Counted from the first letter of the stretch, positions 1-8,682 are shown. The stretch is DNA of 64,000 bases from Porticoccaceae bacterium LTM1 (GCA_030252795.1 CP127080.1:2931501-2995500), one strand, 5' to 3'. The notes: a model not told the origin generated them from the letters alone. Program-made: numbers and translations.

Positions 1-3
1 CAT
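1..3 (-). CDS. Start codon of a gene running off the left edge (possibly gcvT)
   Basis: Reading leftwards, an ATG occupies the first three bases and is preceded by a very good ribosome binding site (GGAG, 7 bases upstream of the ATG). No coding sequence is visible beyond the start codon. In E. coli the gene after ubiI/visC is gcvT (aminomethyltransferase of the glycine cleavage system), so gcvT is the natural guess from gene order alone. The identity is inference; the start codon and its binding site are what the sequence shows. Confidence 0.4.
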
Positions 4-114
4 GTCGTTTCTCCAAAGTGGCTGTCGCCGTAACGTTGATGGGTGCCATTATGGAGAAGGACAATGTTAAGTAGGGTGGTGAAAGCGTAAAGAACCGTAA
101 AAGTAGCTCTTTTC

Positions 115-172
115 CTGACCTGACAGGTCGCGACGATTTGTAAGTTATATGAGGAGTGACCTGTCAGGTCAG
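115..172. repeat. Inverted repeat downstream of ubiI
   Basis: Two 15-base arms (115-129 and 158-172) are perfect reverse complements built on CTGACCTGACAGGTC, with a 28-base loop. Each arm is itself almost palindromic. There is no T-run on either side, so it is not a typical intrinsic terminator. It lies between the ubiI stop and the gene starting at the window edge and resembles the other inverted-repeat elements found in spacers of this window. Confidence 0.6.
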
Positions 173-257
173 TAAAAGTGCGGGCTACTTATACAAAACC
201 CGCAACACAAGAATCTCCGTCTTTCCCAGATTAAACTGAGATTCCTTACAGTTATTC

Positions 258-1469
258 TTACAACCCCATCGCCTGCCTAATCAACTGCTTTTTCAGCGGA
301 TCAATTTTATTCACCAACGACATGCCCTCATTGCGAAGCACGCGAAGAATCGGCAATTCACTGCCAAACAACTCTTTAAATCCTTTCATTGCAGCCATGG
401 TCGCCAGGTTGTCCGGTTTGCGGACGCGCTGGTAGCGGTTGAGCACACATAAATCACCCAGCGGCAGGCCGCGTTCGGTAGCGCGTTTTAGTTCGTCCAC
501 CAGTGCCACTACATCTTTAAAGCCGAGATTTACACCCTGCCCGGCGAGGGGATGAATGGTGTGGGCGGCATCGCCGAGCAGAGCGACATTTGGTTTCACA
601 TAGTCGCTGGCATGGCGCTGGGTCAGTGGAAAACAGAATCGTTTGGAAACGGTTTTTACATTACCGAGGGTAAATTGGCTGGCGCGGCTGAGAGCAGTGC
701 AAAATTCGGCATCATCCAAAGCCATCAACTCTTTAGCTTTTATATTGCGCTGAGACCAGACGATGGAAATATGATGTTCGCTTTCACCATTACCATCCGG
801 TGATTGATTGATTGGCAAAAATGCCAGCGGTCCGTCGGAGCTGAACCACTGCCTCGCCGTAGCACCGTGGGGGTGTTCACATTCAATGGTGGCCACTATG
901 GCAGAGTGGCCATAGGGATCTTCGTTGAGGGCGAAGTCGCACAGGGTACGTACGCTCGAGCGGGCTCCATCGGCAGCTACCAGTAATAGCGCACTGAGGG
1001 TCTCACCGCTGTCCAGAGTGACTGTTAGCTGCTCACCGTTGCGAGTAACGGATTCTACTTTCGCCGGACAGATAAGTTCGATATTTGAATAATCGGCGAG
1101 CTTGTCCTGCAGGGCGCCAACTATATTGGCGTTTTCCACAATATGGCCGATGCTCTCCTCGCCAATATCGTCACCATCAAATTCGATAAAGCCGGTGCCG
1201 TCGCTATCCCACACCGACATATGGGTGTAGGGCGTTACCCGGCGCTGAGCTATGGTTTGCCATACGCCGATCTCAGCGAGCATTCGCCGCGAGGCTTCAG
1301 TCAGCGCCACCACGCGGGGATCAAACTCCGTGTCTTCAAAGTAGCCTGAAAAGGGGTGAGACTCGATTACCGCTACCGACAGGGTCGGCACTTTTTTTGC
1401 CATCAGTGCCGCAAACGCAGCGCCTACCAAGCCGCCACCGGCAACTACTACATCCACATTTCGAGTCAT
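258..1469 (-). CDS. ubiI: FAD-dependent ubiquinone-biosynthesis hydroxylase, UbiI/VisC-like
   Basis: This is a 403-residue flavoprotein monooxygenase of the UbiH/UbiI/VisC family, which hydroxylates the polyprenyl-phenol ring during ubiquinone synthesis. The N-terminus carries the Rossmann FAD motif GGGLVGAA. The middle has the DGARS-type motif of flavin hydroxylases, and near residue 300 the second FAD motif is visible as GDAAHTIHPLAGQGVN. I chose the ATG at 1469, which puts the FAD motif about 10 residues from the N-terminus; an upstream TTG would add 23 unlikely residues. It is 40 bases downstream of ubiH, the same order as E. coli pepP-ubiH-visC, which favours UbiI (C5 hydroxylase). Exact regiospecificity cannot be read from sequence. 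Confidence 0.85.
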   Translation of the reverse strand: MTRNVDVVVAGGGLVGAAFAALMAKKVPTLSVAVIESHPFSGYFEDTEFDPRVVALTEASRRMLAEIGVWQTIAQRRVTPYTHMSVWDSDGTGFIEFDGDDIGEESIGHIVENANIVGALQDKLADYSNIELICPAKVESVTRNGEQLTVTLDSGETLSALLLVAADGARSSVRTLCDFALNEDPYGHSAIVATIECEHPHGATARQWFSSDGPLAFLPINQSPDGNGESEHHISIVWSQRNIKAKELMALDDAEFCTALSRASQFTLGNVKTVSKRFCFPLTQRHASDYVKPNVALLGDAAHTIHPLAGQGVNLGFKDVVALVDELKRATERGLPLGDLCVLNRYQRVRKPDNLATMAAMKGFKELFGSELPILRVLRNEGMSLVNKIDPLKKQLIRQAMGL

Positions 1470-1509
1470 CTTTTCGTTCCGAACGAGTACGCGATGCGCA
1501 CTAAAAATA

Positions 1510-2733
1510 CTATTCCAGGCCCATACCGTAACGGGCAAACTGGCTACGTAATCCCGGCATCATATCCATGGCAAACAGACCAGCGCCACGCGCCAGCGCA
1601 ACTGAAGGTGACGTTTTCGCAAATAGTTTTGGCAGCCAGTCGCTGGCGGTTACTGTGCGCAGTTGATCTTTTTGCTGGCTGTTAAGGTAGCGCTGCAGCA
1701 GCGCCAGATCGCCACAGGATTCACCACGCTTTGTCCCGATATCAAGCGTTTTGGCCAGTGCTGCAATATCACGCAACGCCAGGTTAAAGCCCTGCCCCGC
1801 CACCGGGTGCAGACTGTGGGCGGCGTTGCCAACCACCGCGATATTCCGGCGAACCTGTTCATTGGCCTGAATCAGTTTTAACGGGTAGCAGGCGCGTTCA
1901 CCAACGCCATTGAACTGCCCCTGGCGGTATCCAAACCAGTGATGCAGCTCGGCCAGAAAATCTGCTTCGCTGCACACCATCAATTCACCAGCCCTCTCTG
2001 GAGGCAGTGTCCACACCAATGCGCTGCGATGCTGACTGCCGGCATCCAGCAGTGGCAACAGCGCCATCGGGCCGTTGTCGGTAAAGCGTTCATAGGCGAT
2101 ACCGTTGTGGGGCTTGTTAAGTGCGATGTTGGCGATCAGTCCCATCTGACCGTAATCATCAACCTGGCAGCCGATACCCAGCTTCTCCCGGGTGGCAGAC
2201 TGCGCACCATCGGCGACCACCAGTAGTGAGGTATGAATGGCGTCCTGACGATCACTGAGGGTTAGCCTCACTCCATCGCGAACCATTTCAAGAGCGTCTA
2301 TGGTAGCGGGTGCTGCGAACTCTACATCGGTATTAATCAATGCCCCGTTCAATACTGCCCCGAGGCGACGGTTCTCCACCACATAGCCAAAGGCATCGAG
2401 TTGCTGCTCATGAGCGTGCAATTCAGTAGAGGCAACATGGCCCCGGTCGCTGACCTGAATACTGTTGATGGCGGCAAGCTCTGGCAGCAACTGCGGCCAC
2501 AGGCCGATTTTTTCTAATATACGCCGAGTGCTGAAGGAAAGCGCCGTTGAGCGGGCGTCAAAACTCGGTGCAAAGCTGGTACTGGCTTGCTGTTGCGGAT
2601 TGGCTTCCACGACAAGTACTTTCCATCGATGGGACTGGGCGGCCAACAGCAGGGCCAGGCTGGCCCCTACCATTCCGCCGCCGGCAATCACGATGTCATA
2701 ATTTACGCCACAGTTACTGGATGTCTCAGCCAA
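1510..2733 (-). CDS. ubiH: FAD-dependent ubiquinone-biosynthesis hydroxylase UbiH
   Basis: A 407-residue paralogue of the neighbouring UbiI-like protein. It has the N-terminal FAD-binding GGGMVGAS motif, a central DGAQSATR motif, and the C-terminal GNAAHSLHPVAGQGFN motif that closes the FAD site. UbiH performs the C6 hydroxylation of the quinone ring in E. coli. Its place directly after pepP and before the UbiI-like gene matches the conserved gammaproteobacterial order. The start appears to be TTG at 2733, with GGGAAG a short distance upstream and no usable ATG before the FAD motif. The spacer to pepP is about 30 bases, so ygfB, pepP, ubiH and ubiI are probably one transcript. Confidence 0.87.
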   Translation of the reverse strand: MAETSSNCGVNYDIVIAGGGMVGASLALLLAAQSHRWKVLVVEANPQQQASTSFAPSFDARSTALSFSTRRILEKIGLWPQLLPELAAINSIQVSDRGHVASTELHAHEQQLDAFGYVVENRRLGAVLNGALINTDVEFAAPATIDALEMVRDGVRLTLSDRQDAIHTSLLVVADGAQSATREKLGIGCQVDDYGQMGLIANIALNKPHNGIAYERFTDNGPMALLPLLDAGSQHRSALVWTLPPERAGELMVCSEADFLAELHHWFGYRQGQFNGVGERACYPLKLIQANEQVRRNIAVVGNAAHSLHPVAGQGFNLALRDIAALAKTLDIGTKRGESCGDLALLQRYLNSQQKDQLRTVTASDWLPKLFAKTSPSVALARGAGLFAMDMMPGLRSQFARYGMGLE

Positions 2734-2762
2734 TTCTCACTTCCCGCATCGCACGTTACCCG

Positions 2763-4091
2763 TCACTCGTCTCTCATCTCACGTTGCGCCATCAGCGCTT
2801 CAATTTCATCGGCGTTGGTTGGCACCGAGGCGGTGAGGTTTTCGTAGCCATCTTTGGTAACTGCCACATCGTCTTCAATACGAATACCGATGCCGCGCCA
2901 TTTCTCTTCGACGTTGAGGTTGTCCGGGGCAATATACAAGCCCGGCTCCACAGTAAGCACCATACCCGGTTCCAGCACGCGGGACTGCCCATCCACCTGA
3001 TAGTCACCGACGTCGTGCACATCAAGGCCGATCCAGTGACCGGTCTTGTGCATATAAAACTCTCGATAGGCGCCGTTTTCGATCAGCTCGTCGCGCTTAC
3101 CACGCAACAGGCCAAGCTCGATCAACCCTTCTGTGAGCACTCTCACTGCGGCATCGTGGGGTGCGCTCCAAAGCTTGCCCGGTGCCACTTCGTCAAAGGC
3201 GGCGTGCATCGCAGCCAACACAATATCGTAGAGGGCACGCTGCTCTGGACTGAATCTGCCACTGACCGGGAAGGTGCGGGTGATATCGGCAGCGTAGCCG
3301 TTCAACTCACATCCGGCATCGATTAACACCAGGTCACCATCTTTCAGCTCATCGCGGTTTTCAATGTAGTGGAGAATGCAGCCATTAGCCCCACCACCGA
3401 CGATGGTGCTGTAGGCGGGAAAGCGGGCACCGGAATTGGCAAATTCATGATTGATCTCCGCTTCCAGCTGATACTCAAACAAACCGGGGCGGCAACTATT
3501 CATCGCCCGACAATGAGCACGGGCGCTTATTTCACCCGCTTTACGCATGATCTCCAGCTCAGCGTCGCTTTTAAACAATCGCAGGTCGTGAACCAGGTGA
3601 TCGAGGTCGACAAATTCGCTCGGTGGTACAGCACCGGTGCGCACCTGTTTGCGCAGCTGTTTGACCCACCCCATCAGTTGGTCATCAAAGTCCGGGTGGC
3701 GGCCCATGGAATAGTAGACCCGCTCACGACCTTCCAGCAGCCCCGGCAGAATATCGTCGATATCACTGATCGGAAATGCGTCGTCAGCACCAAATTGCTT
3801 GGTAGCACCCTCGGGGCCAACCCGATATCCATCCCAGGTTTCACGCTCACGATTGCGTTCGCGACAGAACAGCACGGTTTCTCCCTGCTGACGCCCTGGA
3901 ATCAGTACCAGCACTGCCTCCGGCTCGGGAAAGCCACACAGGTAATGAAAATCACTGTCCTGGCGATAGTGGTATTCAGTATCGCGACTGCGGGTGCGCA
4001 TGGGCGCGGCCGGCAGCACCGCGATGCTGCCATCGCCCATCAGGTTCATCAATGTGCGACGACGGCGGCGAAATTCGGCGTTGGTGATCAA
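2763..4091 (-). CDS. pepP: Xaa-Pro aminopeptidase II (PepP)
   Basis: A 442-residue M24B metallopeptidase that removes an N-terminal residue preceding proline. The N-terminal creatinase-like domain is followed by the pita-bread catalytic domain. The dinuclear metal ligands fall in LVLIDAGCE and ADITRTFP (two aspartates), in the HWIGLDVHD region (histidine), in VEPGLYI and in IRIEDDV (glutamates), all in family order. The length matches E. coli PepP (441). The start is TTG at 4091; the following EFRRRRRTL aligns with the EFQRRRQAL start of the E. coli protein, and AGGG lies 9 bases upstream. It is the second gene of the ygfB-pepP-ubiH-ubiI operon. Confidence 0.93.
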   Translation of the reverse strand: MITNAEFRRRRRTLMNLMGDGSIAVLPAAPMRTRSRDTEYHYRQDSDFHYLCGFPEPEAVLVLIPGRQQGETVLFCRERNRERETWDGYRVGPEGATKQFGADDAFPISDIDDILPGLLEGRERVYYSMGRHPDFDDQLMGWVKQLRKQVRTGAVPPSEFVDLDHLVHDLRLFKSDAELEIMRKAGEISARAHCRAMNSCRPGLFEYQLEAEINHEFANSGARFPAYSTIVGGGANGCILHYIENRDELKDGDLVLIDAGCELNGYAADITRTFPVSGRFSPEQRALYDIVLAAMHAAFDEVAPGKLWSAPHDAAVRVLTEGLIELGLLRGKRDELIENGAYREFYMHKTGHWIGLDVHDVGDYQVDGQSRVLEPGMVLTVEPGLYIAPDNLNVEEKWRGIGIRIEDDVAVTKDGYENLTASVPTNADEIEALMAQREMRDE

Positions 4092-4123
4092 AGGAGTGTT
4101 CCCTGTTGCTGCATTTTGATGAA

Positions 4124-4687
4124 TTAGTGAATGGTCGGCTTTTTCTCGCCATCCGGCAGTTGCGCTTCCAGCACTTCTGAGTGCACCAGCAACACCGCCA
4201 TACGAACGTATTCGCTCACTTCAAAAAACTGGTTATCGCCCTCGTCACTATCCATTTCCTGCGGGTCAATCTGGGCAATCTGGGCAAGATCTTTCAGGGC
4301 GTCCGCTGCATCGGCGGAAAACTGGGTGTCGCTGGACAGGCCGGAGAGGCCGAGCCCCACAAGGAAGCCCTGACACCACTCACCAAGGCAATCCAGGCGC
4401 TGGGTGAGTTCATACTCGTCGTCCGGCAGCAATAGCTCAAAGCCAAAACTGGTATCTTCCAGCTGCCCGGCCGTGGCACGACACAGGGCGATAAGAGTAT
4501 CGCTGATGGCACCCAGTTTTTCGGTATCAGCCTGAAACATTTCGGCGACAGCTTTCAGGCAGTCGCTGTCAGTCAGCTGCTGACCACCGGTCAGGCGACC
4601 GCTCAACATCCCGTGCAGTTCGGAAGGGCTTTCGGTGATGCCTGCACCCAGCAGTACATCGGCGATGTTCTCAAAGGTTAAATCCAC
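4124..4687 (-). CDS. ygfB: UPF0149 family protein YgfB
   Basis: A 187-residue, acidic, mostly helical cytoplasmic protein of the UPF0149/YgfB-YecA family, which usually precedes pepP in gammaproteobacteria. The conserved central GEWCQGFLVGLGL stretch near residue 105 and the EVSEYVRMAVLL motif near residue 158 are present. YgfB homologues in Pseudomonas have been linked to regulation of the AmpDh3 promoter and beta-lactam tolerance; whether that applies here is unknown. The start is GTG at 4687 with AAGGA 8 bases upstream. It is the first gene of the operon and is divergent from the ZapB-like/ZapA pair. Confidence 0.88.
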   Translation of the reverse strand: MDLTFENIADVLLGAGITESPSELHGMLSGRLTGGQQLTDSDCLKAVAEMFQADTEKLGAISDTLIALCRATAGQLEDTSFGFELLLPDDEYELTQRLDCLGEWCQGFLVGLGLSGLSSDTQFSADAADALKDLAQIAQIDPQEMDSDEGDNQFFEVSEYVRMAVLLVHSEVLEAQLPDGEKKPTIH

Positions 4688-4881
4688 GATGGAAATCCTT
4701 GTCGTTGGTCAGTTTCAGGCACTTAATATGTGTGCCCGAAATCGTACCATCCTTTTGCCTGACAGGCAGTAACTGCGCAACTTGCCAGAGGCCATTGGCT
4801 GGAATTTGATCAGGTTTTGCGACCAAATTCTGTATCACAGCCCTGCAAATAGCGACGGTATCTAGAATCTGCTTTAAATCG

Positions 4882-4910
4882 TTGACCGCCCGATCACCAA
4901 TCAATATAGT
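4882..4910 (+). promoter_or_regulatory. Sigma-70 type promoter for the zap genes
   Basis: TTGACC (4882-4887) and TATAGT (4905-4910) are separated by exactly 17 bases. Predicted transcription start is about 4917, which would leave only six bases before the ATG at 4923 but about 20 bases, including an AGG, before the ATG at 4938. The promoter therefore supports the later start for the first gene. Confidence 0.6.
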
Positions 4911-4937
4911 TAGCCGCAGAACATGGCAGGCCTAATC

Positions 4938-5147
4938 ATGGATCAGGATCAACTACAAAAAATCGAACAAAAGGTGGATCGACTGATCTCCTTGTGTTCG
5001 CGGCTGCATAAAGAAAATCTGGCCCTCAAGGAACGCGAGGCCAATCTGTTGCGCGAGCGCAGCAAGTTGATTGAGAAAAATGAACAGGCCCGCCATCGCG
5101 TCGAAGGCATGATCACTCGGCTAAAAAGCCTCAATAACGAAGGGTAA
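4938..5147 (+). CDS. ZapB-like coiled-coil cell-division protein (TIGR02449 family)
   Basis: A 69-residue, highly charged protein that is one continuous coiled coil with leucines in heptad register. It matches the small TIGR02449-type proteins encoded directly upstream of zapA in many gammaproteobacteria, thought to act with the Z ring. The ORF can be read from an ATG at 4923, but the promoter at 4882-4910 and an AGG 8 bases upstream favour the ATG at 4938. The stop is 5 bases before the zapA start, so the two are surely co-translated. It is not orthologous in position to E. coli zapB. Confidence 0.8.
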   Translation: MDQDQLQKIEQKVDRLISLCSRLHKENLALKEREANLLRERSKLIEKNEQARHRVEGMITRLKSLNNEG

Positions 5148-5152
5148 CGCCC

Positions 5153-5464
5153 GTGACTTCGCCCAATAGCACCAACATCCGTATTCTCGACAAAGAGTAT
5201 CAGGTGAACTGCTCGCCAGAGGAGCGGCCCGCTCTTCTGCAATCCGCCCAGTCACTCGATCAACGGATGCGCAATATCAAAACCAACGGCAGCGTGCTGG
5301 GTATTGAGCGCATCGCAGTAATGGCAGCTCTCAACCTGACCTACGACCTGATGAAGCTGGAGCAGCAGCCCGGCACCAGTGCCGACATGGAGGCACGCCT
5401 GCTCAAGCTGGACAACACCCTCGACGAGGCGCTGCACAAGTTCGAGAATGAATCCCTTTTTTAG
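5153..5464 (+). CDS. zapA: Cell division protein ZapA
   Basis: A 103-residue protein with the ZapA fold: an N-terminal globular part including the RILDKEYQVNCSPEER stretch, and a C-terminal helix that forms the tetramer coiled coil. ZapA binds and bundles FtsZ filaments at mid-cell. The MAALNLTYDLMKLE segment near residues 62-75 is characteristic. The start is GTG at 5153 with AGGG upstream. The following 6S RNA and ygfA reproduce the E. coli zapA-ssrS-ygfA order. Confidence 0.92.
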   Translation: MTSPNSTNIRILDKEYQVNCSPEERPALLQSAQSLDQRMRNIKTNGSVLGIERIAVMAALNLTYDLMKLEQQPGTSADMEARLLKLDNTLDEALHKFENESLF

Positions 5465-5534
5465 TCTAAAAATATCTCTGACTACTGAGCAACCACTATT
5501 CACAGGCGCATTTTAATCTCGCCAGCTGCGACGG

Positions 5535-5540
5535 TATAAT
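5535..5540 (+). promoter_or_regulatory. -10 box of the 6S RNA gene
   Basis: A perfect TATAAT lies 7 bases upstream of the inferred 6S RNA 5' end. The expected -35 region around 5512-5517 is only a weak match (TTTAAT). Confidence 0.55.
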
Positions 5541-5546
5541 AGTCGG

Positions 5547-5724
5547 CAACCCTGGGGTGTTTGCCAGTTGGCCGATGTCCTGAGCCGATAAAGCAAACCC
5601 CGGATTTCTTTTGCAGATACTGTTGAGCATACCCGCACGACGGGAAGCCTGATGTATCGCTGAGTTATCCACCTTGAATCTTACGGTTCAAGGCTTAAGT
5701 CAACAGCGGCACGCTCGGGGCCTA
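5547..5724 (+). ncRNA. ssrS: 6S RNA
   Basis: The zapA-ygfA spacer contains the hallmarks of gammaproteobacterial 6S RNA: the GTCCTGAGCCGAT box near 5577-5590, the CACCTTGAATC...GGTTCAAGG hairpin near 5671-5697, and complementary ends (CCCTGGGGTG at the 5' side pairing with CACGCTCGGGG at the 3' side) that close the long rod. 6S RNA mimics an open promoter and sequesters sigma-70 RNA polymerase in stationary phase. Ends are estimated from the -10 box and the terminal stem and may be off by several bases. It is probably co-transcribed with ygfA as in E. coli. Confidence 0.88.
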
Positions 5725-5819
5725 TTCCTTTCGTTTCACAATCCCCCTTTTCTCCGCTTCCCTGTTCAAGGTAGAGTAATTGCATCAACTAAAATTGCAT
5801 CGACCTACTACAGGGCACT

Positions 5820-6401
5820 ATGGATAAATCACAAATTCGACGCGAAATTCGCCAGCGCCGCAACGCCCTGACCAAGCAGCAACAGCGTTATGCCGCCGAA
5901 AGTCTTGCACAACAGCTGGCCAATCTGCCGGAGTTTAAACGTGCCAAACGGGTGGCCTTGTATCTGGGCAACGACGGGGAGATCGACCCACTGCCCACAC
6001 TGGCACTGGCCGAAGCCGCTGGCAAAACCTGTTATTTACCGGTGCTGCATCCGCTTAAGCACAACCGAATCCACTTTGTGCGCTATCGCACTGGCGAGCG
6101 ATTGACCACAAGTTACTTTGGCTATCCCGAGCCCCCACTGAAGCATCACCAGATTACCCAACCCTGGGCCATCGACCTGATCCTGATGCCACTGGTCGCT
6201 TTTGATGCCCACGGCAATCGACTCGGCATGGGGGGCGGCTTTTACGACCGCACCCTGGCCTTTACCACCAGAAGCCCGTCCCGCCCGAAGCTGATAGGGC
6301 TGGCCCATCAATGCCAGCAGATCGACCAGATCGACGTGGAGCCCTGGGACATCCCACTGGACGCCATAGTCACCGATAAATCGGTGATTCGCTGCCGTTA
6401 G
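5820..6401 (+). CDS. ygfA: 5-formyltetrahydrofolate cyclo-ligase (YgfA/MTHFS)
   Basis: A 193-residue enzyme of the 5-formyl-THF cyclo-ligase family, which converts 5-formyltetrahydrofolate to 5,10-methenyl-THF using ATP. The N-terminal basic helix (KSQIRREIRQRR) and the C-terminal LGMGGGFYDRTLA nucleotide/folate loop are both present. The ATG at 5820 has an AGGG 5 bases upstream. It follows 6S RNA directly and is followed 49 bases later by rpiA. In E. coli this gene, sharing the 6S transcript, influences persister formation; that role is not tested here. Confidence 0.92.
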   Translation: MDKSQIRREIRQRRNALTKQQQRYAAESLAQQLANLPEFKRAKRVALYLGNDGEIDPLPTLALAEAAGKTCYLPVLHPLKHNRIHFVRYRTGERLTTSYFGYPEPPLKHHQITQPWAIDLILMPLVAFDAHGNRLGMGGGFYDRTLAFTTRSPSRPKLIGLAHQCQQIDQIDVEPWDIPLDAIVTDKSVIRCR

Positions 6402-6450
6402 GCCGCTATAATTGCCGCCACCTTCAAGCCATTAAAAAAGAGCCGATACC

Positions 6451-7137
6451 ATGTCTATGACGCAGGACGAATTGAAACAGGCGGTTGCCAAAGCAGCCGT
6501 GGACTACACCCTGACCCGCATCAACGACGACAGCATTATAGGAATCGGCACCGGCTCCACCGCCAACTGCTTTATCGACGCATTGGCCGAACACAAAGCC
6601 AAGTTCCGCGCCACCGTTGCCAGCTCCGAGGCCTCAGCTGAGCGACTGCGCAAGCACGGCATTGAAGTGATGGATCTCAATAGTGCCGGCGAGCTGGATA
6701 TCTATATCGACGGTGCCGACGAGACCAACCCGCGACTGGAACTGATCAAAGGTGGCGGCGCCGCACTGACCCGCGAGAAGATTGTCGCCGCGGCCTCCAA
6801 AGAATTTGTTTGCATCGCCGACGGCAGCAAGTGGGTAGACACCCTGGGTGAATTCCCGCTGCCAGTTGAAGTGATCCCAATGGCACGCAGTTACGTCGCC
6901 CGCGAGCTGGTAAAACTGGGTGCCGATCCGGTTTACCGCGAAGGCGTAGTTACTGACAACGGAAACGTAATTCTCGACCTCTACAATTTCCGCATTCCTA
7001 CACCGCGCAAAATTGAAGAGCAGATCAATGCAATTGTCGGTGTGGTAACAAACGGCCTGTTTGCCCTGCGTCCGGCAGATTTGTTACTGCTGGGCACTGC
7101 GGATGGCGTAAAAACCATCAAGGCGTCAGACGCGTAA
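6451..7137 (+). CDS. rpiA: Ribose-5-phosphate isomerase A
   Basis: A 228-residue RpiA that interconverts ribose-5-phosphate and ribulose-5-phosphate in the non-oxidative pentose phosphate pathway. The phosphate-binding [11 protein letters not shown] loop near residue 30, the DGADETNP motif near residue 89 and the [11 protein letters not shown] motif with the catalytic glutamate near residue 110 are all visible. Length and layout match E. coli RpiA (219). An ATG two codons further in is an alternative start. It lies close to ygfA and may share its transcript. Confidence 0.95.
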   Translation: MSMTQDELKQAVAKAAVDYTLTRINDDSIIGIGTGSTANCFIDALAEHKAKFRATVASSEASAERLRKHGIEVMDLNSAGELDIYIDGADETNPRLELIKGGGAALTREKIVAAASKEFVCIADGSKWVDTLGEFPLPVEVIPMARSYVARELVKLGADPVYREGVVTDNGNVILDLYNFRIPTPRKIEEQINAIVGVVTNGLFALRPADLLLLGTADGVKTIKASDA

Positions 7138-7149
7138 TTTTTAAATTCT

Positions 7150-7222
7150 TCCCGCATTTCGTTATCACTCCATACGGGCTACAAAGTTGAGTAGCCCGCA
7201 TGAAGCGACGTGCAATGCGGGA
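7150..7222. repeat. Inverted-repeat element, GTAGCCCGCATGAAGCG family
   Basis: Two imperfect complementary arms (7150-7182 and 7191-7222) built on GTAGCCCGCATGAAGCG... and its complement, with an 8-base loop. Related copies lie at 50003-50081 and 53866-53945. It sits shortly after rpiA. Confidence 0.75.
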
Positions 7223-7334
7223 CAATAGTTAATTTCTCTCCACCCCGTTCCATTATCTCTCTAATTTTTCGTCTGGCAGCTTAAATTACTTACGCCAATA
7301 CTGTTTGTTGTAGAGACAAACAGGACTGTTATTA

Positions 7335-7868
7335 ATGAACCGTCGCAAATTTTTAATTGGATCAACACTGGCCTTAGCGGGTTTTACAACAGGCAGTTAT
7401 TTTTGGCCGCGGCGCTGGAACTACATTGTTATCCATCATAGTGCCGGCAATTTCGGCACCATTGAATTTCTGCAACAGGTGCACCGTGAACGACAATCGC
7501 GCGATCCCATTGACGCCATTCCCTATCACTATGTGATCGGCAACGGCAATGGATTGGCCATGGGTGAAATCGCCAGCGACTGGCGTAAGGAGTATCACAT
7601 TTGGGGAACACACGTTTCGACAAATAACCGGGATCGTAATTTTCGCGGCATAGGCATTTGCCTGATAGGAAATTTTGAAGAGCAGACAGTTCCGAAACAG
7701 CAGTACGATGCGCTCATTAATTTGGTGAAATCACTAATGATTGAACACCAAATTCCAGTCAGCAACATTTCCGGCCACGGTTATACACCCGGTGAACACA
7801 CCAAGTGTCCGGGCAAAAATTTTCCGATGGAGAAGTTTTTAGAAGATCTTTCAATACTGTCATCCTGA
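7335..7868 (+). CDS. Secreted N-acetylmuramoyl-L-alanine amidase (Amidase_2/PGRP fold)
   Basis: A 177-residue protein with an N-terminal RRKFL motif followed by a short hydrophobic stretch, suggesting Tat export and/or a membrane anchor. The rest is an Amidase_2/PGRP domain that cleaves the amide bond between muramic acid and the stem peptide. Candidate zinc ligands are the first histidine of IHHSAG (near residue 34), and the histidine and cysteine of GHGYTPGEHTKCPG (near residues 150-163). The stop codon lies inside the dispersed repeat at 7858-7963, so the final two serines are encoded by repeat sequence. No cell-wall partner is adjacent. Confidence 0.8.
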   Translation: MNRRKFLIGSTLALAGFTTGSYFWPRRWNYIVIHHSAGNFGTIEFLQQVHRERQSRDPIDAIPYHYVIGNGNGLAMGEIASDWRKEYHIWGTHVSTNNRDRNFRGIGICLIGNFEEQTVPKQQYDALINLVKSLMIEHQIPVSNISGHGYTPGEHTKCPGKNFPMEKFLEDLSILSS

Positions 7869-7963
7869 GTGCAACGAATACAAAATCTCAACATAGGTCG
7901 AGATTGTCGCCTTCGGCGCCCAACGCGCTATGCGCTTTTGTCTTCGCTGCGCTCAGGATGACA
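7858..7963. repeat. Inverted-repeat element, TGTCATCCTGAG family
   Basis: Starts with TGTCATCCTGAGTGCAACGA and ends with the complement of the same core (CTTCGCTGCGCTCAGGATGACA). It overlaps the amidase stop codon. Other copies are at 10802, 41299, 44574, 48992, 50101 and 53949. This type of dispersed repeat is common in environmental bacterial genomes. Confidence 0.75.
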
Positions 7964-7983
7964 ACAAAAGTGGTTTTTCTAAC

Positions 7984-8580
7984 TCAGGAGCCCGCCTGCT
8001 CAGCACCCTGCTTTTTCACAAACTTGGTCAGAATCACAATACGAGTTCCATTCACCCGGCCTTCGATATGCTCCGGGTTGTCGGTCAAGCCGATCCCGCG
8101 CACTGCAGTTCCGCGCTTGGCGACAAAACTGGTGCCTTTTACGTTGAGATCCTTAATCAGGGTCACCGTGTCCCCAGCCAACAGCCTGGCACCGTTGCTG
8201 TCAAAAGCCGGCGGATAGTCATCATCTTCGTGCACCGCACCGTCGTTTTCTGCCCAGGCCTTGGTGTCATCATCCAGATACATCATATCCAGCAAGTCCC
8301 GGGCCCAACCTTCACTGTCCAAACGCTTGAGCATACGCCAGGCCATCACCTGCACCGCCGGCACCTGACTCCACATACTGTCATTCAGGCAACGCCAGTG
8401 ATTTACATCCAGATCCGTCTCTCCGGCAATCTGGCTGCGACAGGTTTGGCAAACCATCACCGCTTTATCAACCTCAGCCGCATCAACCGGCGGTACATCC
8501 AGTGCCGAGAGATGTTCGGGGGACGAGCAAAGCTCACATTTGGAGTCACTGCGCTGCAGCAGAGCCTGTTCAATACTCAT
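7984..8580 (-). CDS. PhnA-like zinc-ribbon protein
   Basis: A 198-residue protein related to PhnA (YjdM). The N-terminal zinc ribbon has two CxxC pairs, CELC near residue 15 and CQTC near residue 44. The C-terminal third holds the PhnA-type beta domain (LLAGDTVTLIKDLNVKG...). Despite the family name, PhnA proteins are not established phosphonate enzymes and there are no phosphonate genes nearby. I chose the ATG at 8580; a TTG two codons upstream is possible. It is convergent with the amidase gene across the repeat. Confidence 0.8.
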   Translation of the reverse strand: MSIEQALLQRSDSKCELCSSPEHLSALDVPPVDAAEVDKAVMVCQTCRSQIAGETDLDVNHWRCLNDSMWSQVPAVQVMAWRMLKRLDSEGWARDLLDMMYLDDDTKAWAENDGAVHEDDDYPPAFDSNGARLLAGDTVTLIKDLNVKGTSFVAKRGTAVRGIGLTDNPEHIEGRVNGTRIVILTKFVKKQGAEQAGS

Positions 8581-8682
8581 GGACAAATACCCTTAATCTA
8601 TTTGCGGGTATTATGCCTTTTATTTACAACAAAAGCGCGGATAATGATCCATTACCAGCCTCAGCAGACAGGGATTTGACCA

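Noticed and set aside
1-257. Glycine riboswitch before a possible gcvT
   Set aside because: The spacer holds only an inverted repeat and a good ribosome binding site; no aptamer-like conserved core is visible.
2547-3326. 259-residue open frame opposite ubiH and pepP
   Set aside because: Spans two certain genes on the other strand and contains no recognisable protein motif.
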